A stretch of 64,000 nucleotides of DNA from Plectrocnemia conspersa (lineage: Eukaryota; Arthropoda; Insecta; Trichoptera; Polycentropodidae), in assembly GCA_009617715.1 (NCBI GenBank), contig VTFK01000263.1, forward strand, positions 1-64,000. Direction: 5' to 3'. How positions within the stretch are numbered: position 1 is the first letter of the stretch; each line of letters starts with the position of its first letter. Below, piece by piece: positions 62,071 through 64,000 of the stretch. A program made the translations under genes and the position numbers. The notes below the pieces were generated by a model. The model ran no database searches, was not told the DNA's origin, and saw nothing but the letters and a program-made list of their open reading frames with translations.

Positions 62071-63624
62071 CTCAGTGGTATATCCCAAACTTTCTTATTC
62101 ACAAAAACTTGAAAATAAAAATGGTCAAGGAATAAGTGGAAAATACAAGACGGTAATGAAAAGAAAAACTGGAGAAACAACCCAACAAATTGTCTAACAA
62201 ATTTATTATGGAGAGATCATCTGGAAGATTAGAGAGTGTTGAATGTCAGGATAAAAATACTGATTGCAAAAAATAAGCAATTATATTTATCATATCTGAA
62301 TTGTTATGTTATACAAATATTAATCGCCTTCCAAACCCAAAAATTTTTTTGCATATTTATGATATAAAAACAGTAAAATAGAAAATAACAAAAAGCACAT
62401 CATTTCGTAACACTTTTTTAATAATGATATTGTTTTCTGCAATTTCAGGTGTAAAATTCGAGTGAAATCGTTTAGTAATTGCATTGTTTTTGCGACATAT
62501 GAATAGAACCAGTTTGTGAGAAAAATAATTGGTCTAAGAATATTTGTCTGTGTAAGCTTGTTCATATTATAATTATAACAGCAACGCACGCGGAAATTTT
62601 AAAGCTTGAGAAAGCCGTTACTGAAACATAAAAATTTGCCATTTTTTATATTTTGTGAGAATCATTACGTGGGTACGAAAACAACCGAAATTTAAAGATG
62701 CAACACTATAATCATTATAATTTCATTACAAGTAAAAAATATGCGAGGGAACTATGCTAATGTAAATCGCGACCGAGATCTTGTTGAGTGAAAAATTCTT
62801 TATATGCAGTTTGTTTGGTTATACAATAGAAGCGTATTTGGCGATGGAGGATGTTAATATCCGGTCTCGGGTAGCTGTATCCATATATTGAATCGTTTTG
62901 TAACTAGAAATTTTAGATCGTCATTGGAATGTGTCACAATGCGGAAATTGTTACGTAATTAAGTCTGATTGAAAAACAGTGTTACTATTCGGTGTCAATT
63001 TACCATTTACGATAATTCATGGCAAAAATATTATATATGCTTATACTGTTTTAAACTACATAATATTGTAAATGAAAACTGTAAGTAAATGAGGCACTAA
63101 GTGGCAAACACAATCTGATTAACAAAAAACAGGTACATTTCTTAAAAAAAAATGGATTTCATGTATATTTTATTGCAATACTCAAATTTGTACAATACAT
63201 GTGTAGTATATAGCAAGAATAATAAATAATTGAAGGTTTAGCATAAGTCACGTTAATATCATAAATTGTTTCTCGTTGCGAGGCTGAATGCAAATTACCA
63301 TTCTTTTCCTGCACATTTTTCTAGATTTATTGTTTTATTATAGACAAATTCACACAATAATATAAGCAATTATGTTACATCATTGTGCAACACATCCTTG
63401 ACCTATGGCCGACGAAAAAGAATTGTATCCTCCTTCAAACTGAAACAGGTATTAGTCGTTATGTTTTTATTATTCTTGTTTAAAAGTACATAATAAAAAA
63501 TATTTTCCCACTTAACACAGTTTTGAGTGTTGGCACAAAACGGATAGACGTTAGAGCATGTGTATTAGATGTGGTATGTCGTGGTGCATGAATCACTATG
63601 CACCAATTCCTTTGTCTGCAACAG
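62071..63624. other. AT-rich stretch, nothing recognised
   Basis: Short frames only; the 62320-62589 minus-strand frame is composition-driven. The last 100 bases form a plausible intron end before the candidate exon. Confidence 0.4.
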
Positions 63625-63774
63625 GATCTTGCAAATTTGCAACAATGGCTATTAGACCCCGAGAATGTTATGCCACGCTCTAGGCGTTACGATAAAGATA
63701 ACCTGAAAGAAACTGCGACGAAAGTTACAGAAGAAAAACACAGATGCTTAGAGATTATTTTATCCAACATTTGA
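63625..63774 (+). CDS. Candidate exon, spectrin-repeat-like peptide (partial or alternative terminal)
   Basis: A pyrimidine-rich CACCAATTCCTTTGTCTGCAACAG ends at 63624 like a splice acceptor. The following 49 codons read DLANLQQWLLDPENVMPRSR then RYDKDNLKETATKVTEEKHR and CLEIILSNI before TGA at 63772-63774. The spacing of DL-NL--WL, the charged middle and the D---LKE---KV-EEK---LE pattern resemble helix A and the following segment of spectrin-type repeats, as in dystrophin, nesprin or spectraplakin. The sequence has balanced codons and lower AT than its flank. No consensus donor lies before the stop, so it could be an alternative 3' exon, an exon with a stop acquired by decay, or chance. The gene is not identified. 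Confidence 0.35.
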   Translation, partial: DLANLQQWLLDPENVMPRSRRYDKDNLKETATKVTEEKHRCLEIILSNI

Positions 63775-64000
63775 CACGGTTTCTTAATCATCTATTGTTG
63801 TACAATTGTGTTTTTTTTCATAAAATATAAGATGAATTTAATGTTTGGTAATATTAAATATATTTGTATACTTCATTAGTATTAATTATTATTACTTTCA
63901 ATTTTGACATTAACCTATGTTATAACTGCACTAATAAATATAACTGTATTGGATATACTTTAATACAAGCAACATAGAAAAAAAAGTTGAGACAAGAACT
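63775..64000. other. AT-rich end of window
   Basis: Nothing recognised after the candidate exon; T-rich sequence with scattered AATAAA-like strings such as CTAATAAATATAA near 63930. Confidence 0.4.

Noticed and set aside
62320..62589. 89-codon minus-strand frame
   Set aside because: Low-complexity hydrophobic and Lys-rich composition, no ATG at its 5' limit that I can support as a start, and no homology.
1..64000. CRISPR arrays, bacterial operons, or phage modules
   Set aside because: No regularly spaced repeats and no prokaryotic gene organisation; the sequence is eukaryotic.

Overview
The window looks like arthropod, most likely insect, nuclear DNA. It is extremely AT-rich throughout, has no operon-like gene packing or ribosome-binding sites, and is littered with decayed copies of insect transposon families: hAT, piggyBac, mariner-like, pogo/Tigger-like and Jockey-type LINEs. 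I infer an intergenic region or one or more long introns. No complete host gene can be read.

Layout: 1.4-4.3 kb is a complete 2.85-kb hAT element with a perfect 8-bp target duplication and a 663-codon ZMYM1-type transposase frame that is broken upstream and lacks a catalytic Asp. From 4.3 to 23 kb there is AT-rich sequence with a tandem repeat, a tRNA-promoter-like fragment, an 81-bp AT microsatellite, a perfect hairpin and a hAT-like terminus. 23.4-24.4 kb holds a direct repeat and a degenerate piggyBac transposase. 25.9-29.3 kb carries two LINE reverse-transcriptase fragments. At 30.6 kb a GC-rich, proline-rich open frame is the best candidate first coding exon. 36.7-37.0 kb is a short hAT MITE and 38.2-39.0 kb is an 863-bp pogo/Tigger-like element. 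At 39.45-39.72 kb is a CpG-dense island, a candidate promoter or first exon. 40.0, 43.8, 51.4 and 61.1 kb hold further LINE fragments; the last two are diverged copies of the same family in opposite orientations. 55.0-55.6 kb is an internally deleted mariner-like element on the minus strand. At 63.6 kb a splice-acceptor-preceded open frame reads like part of a spectrin-type repeat.

No set of genes working together is visible. Every transposase or reverse transcriptase found carries stops, frameshifts, deletions or lost catalytic residues, so any present mobility would have to come from copies elsewhere. I found no convincing previously undescribed system. The most useful leads are the three candidate host exon/promoter sites (30.6, 39.5 and 63.6 kb) and the hAT element, whose TSD is intact although its coding region is damaged.
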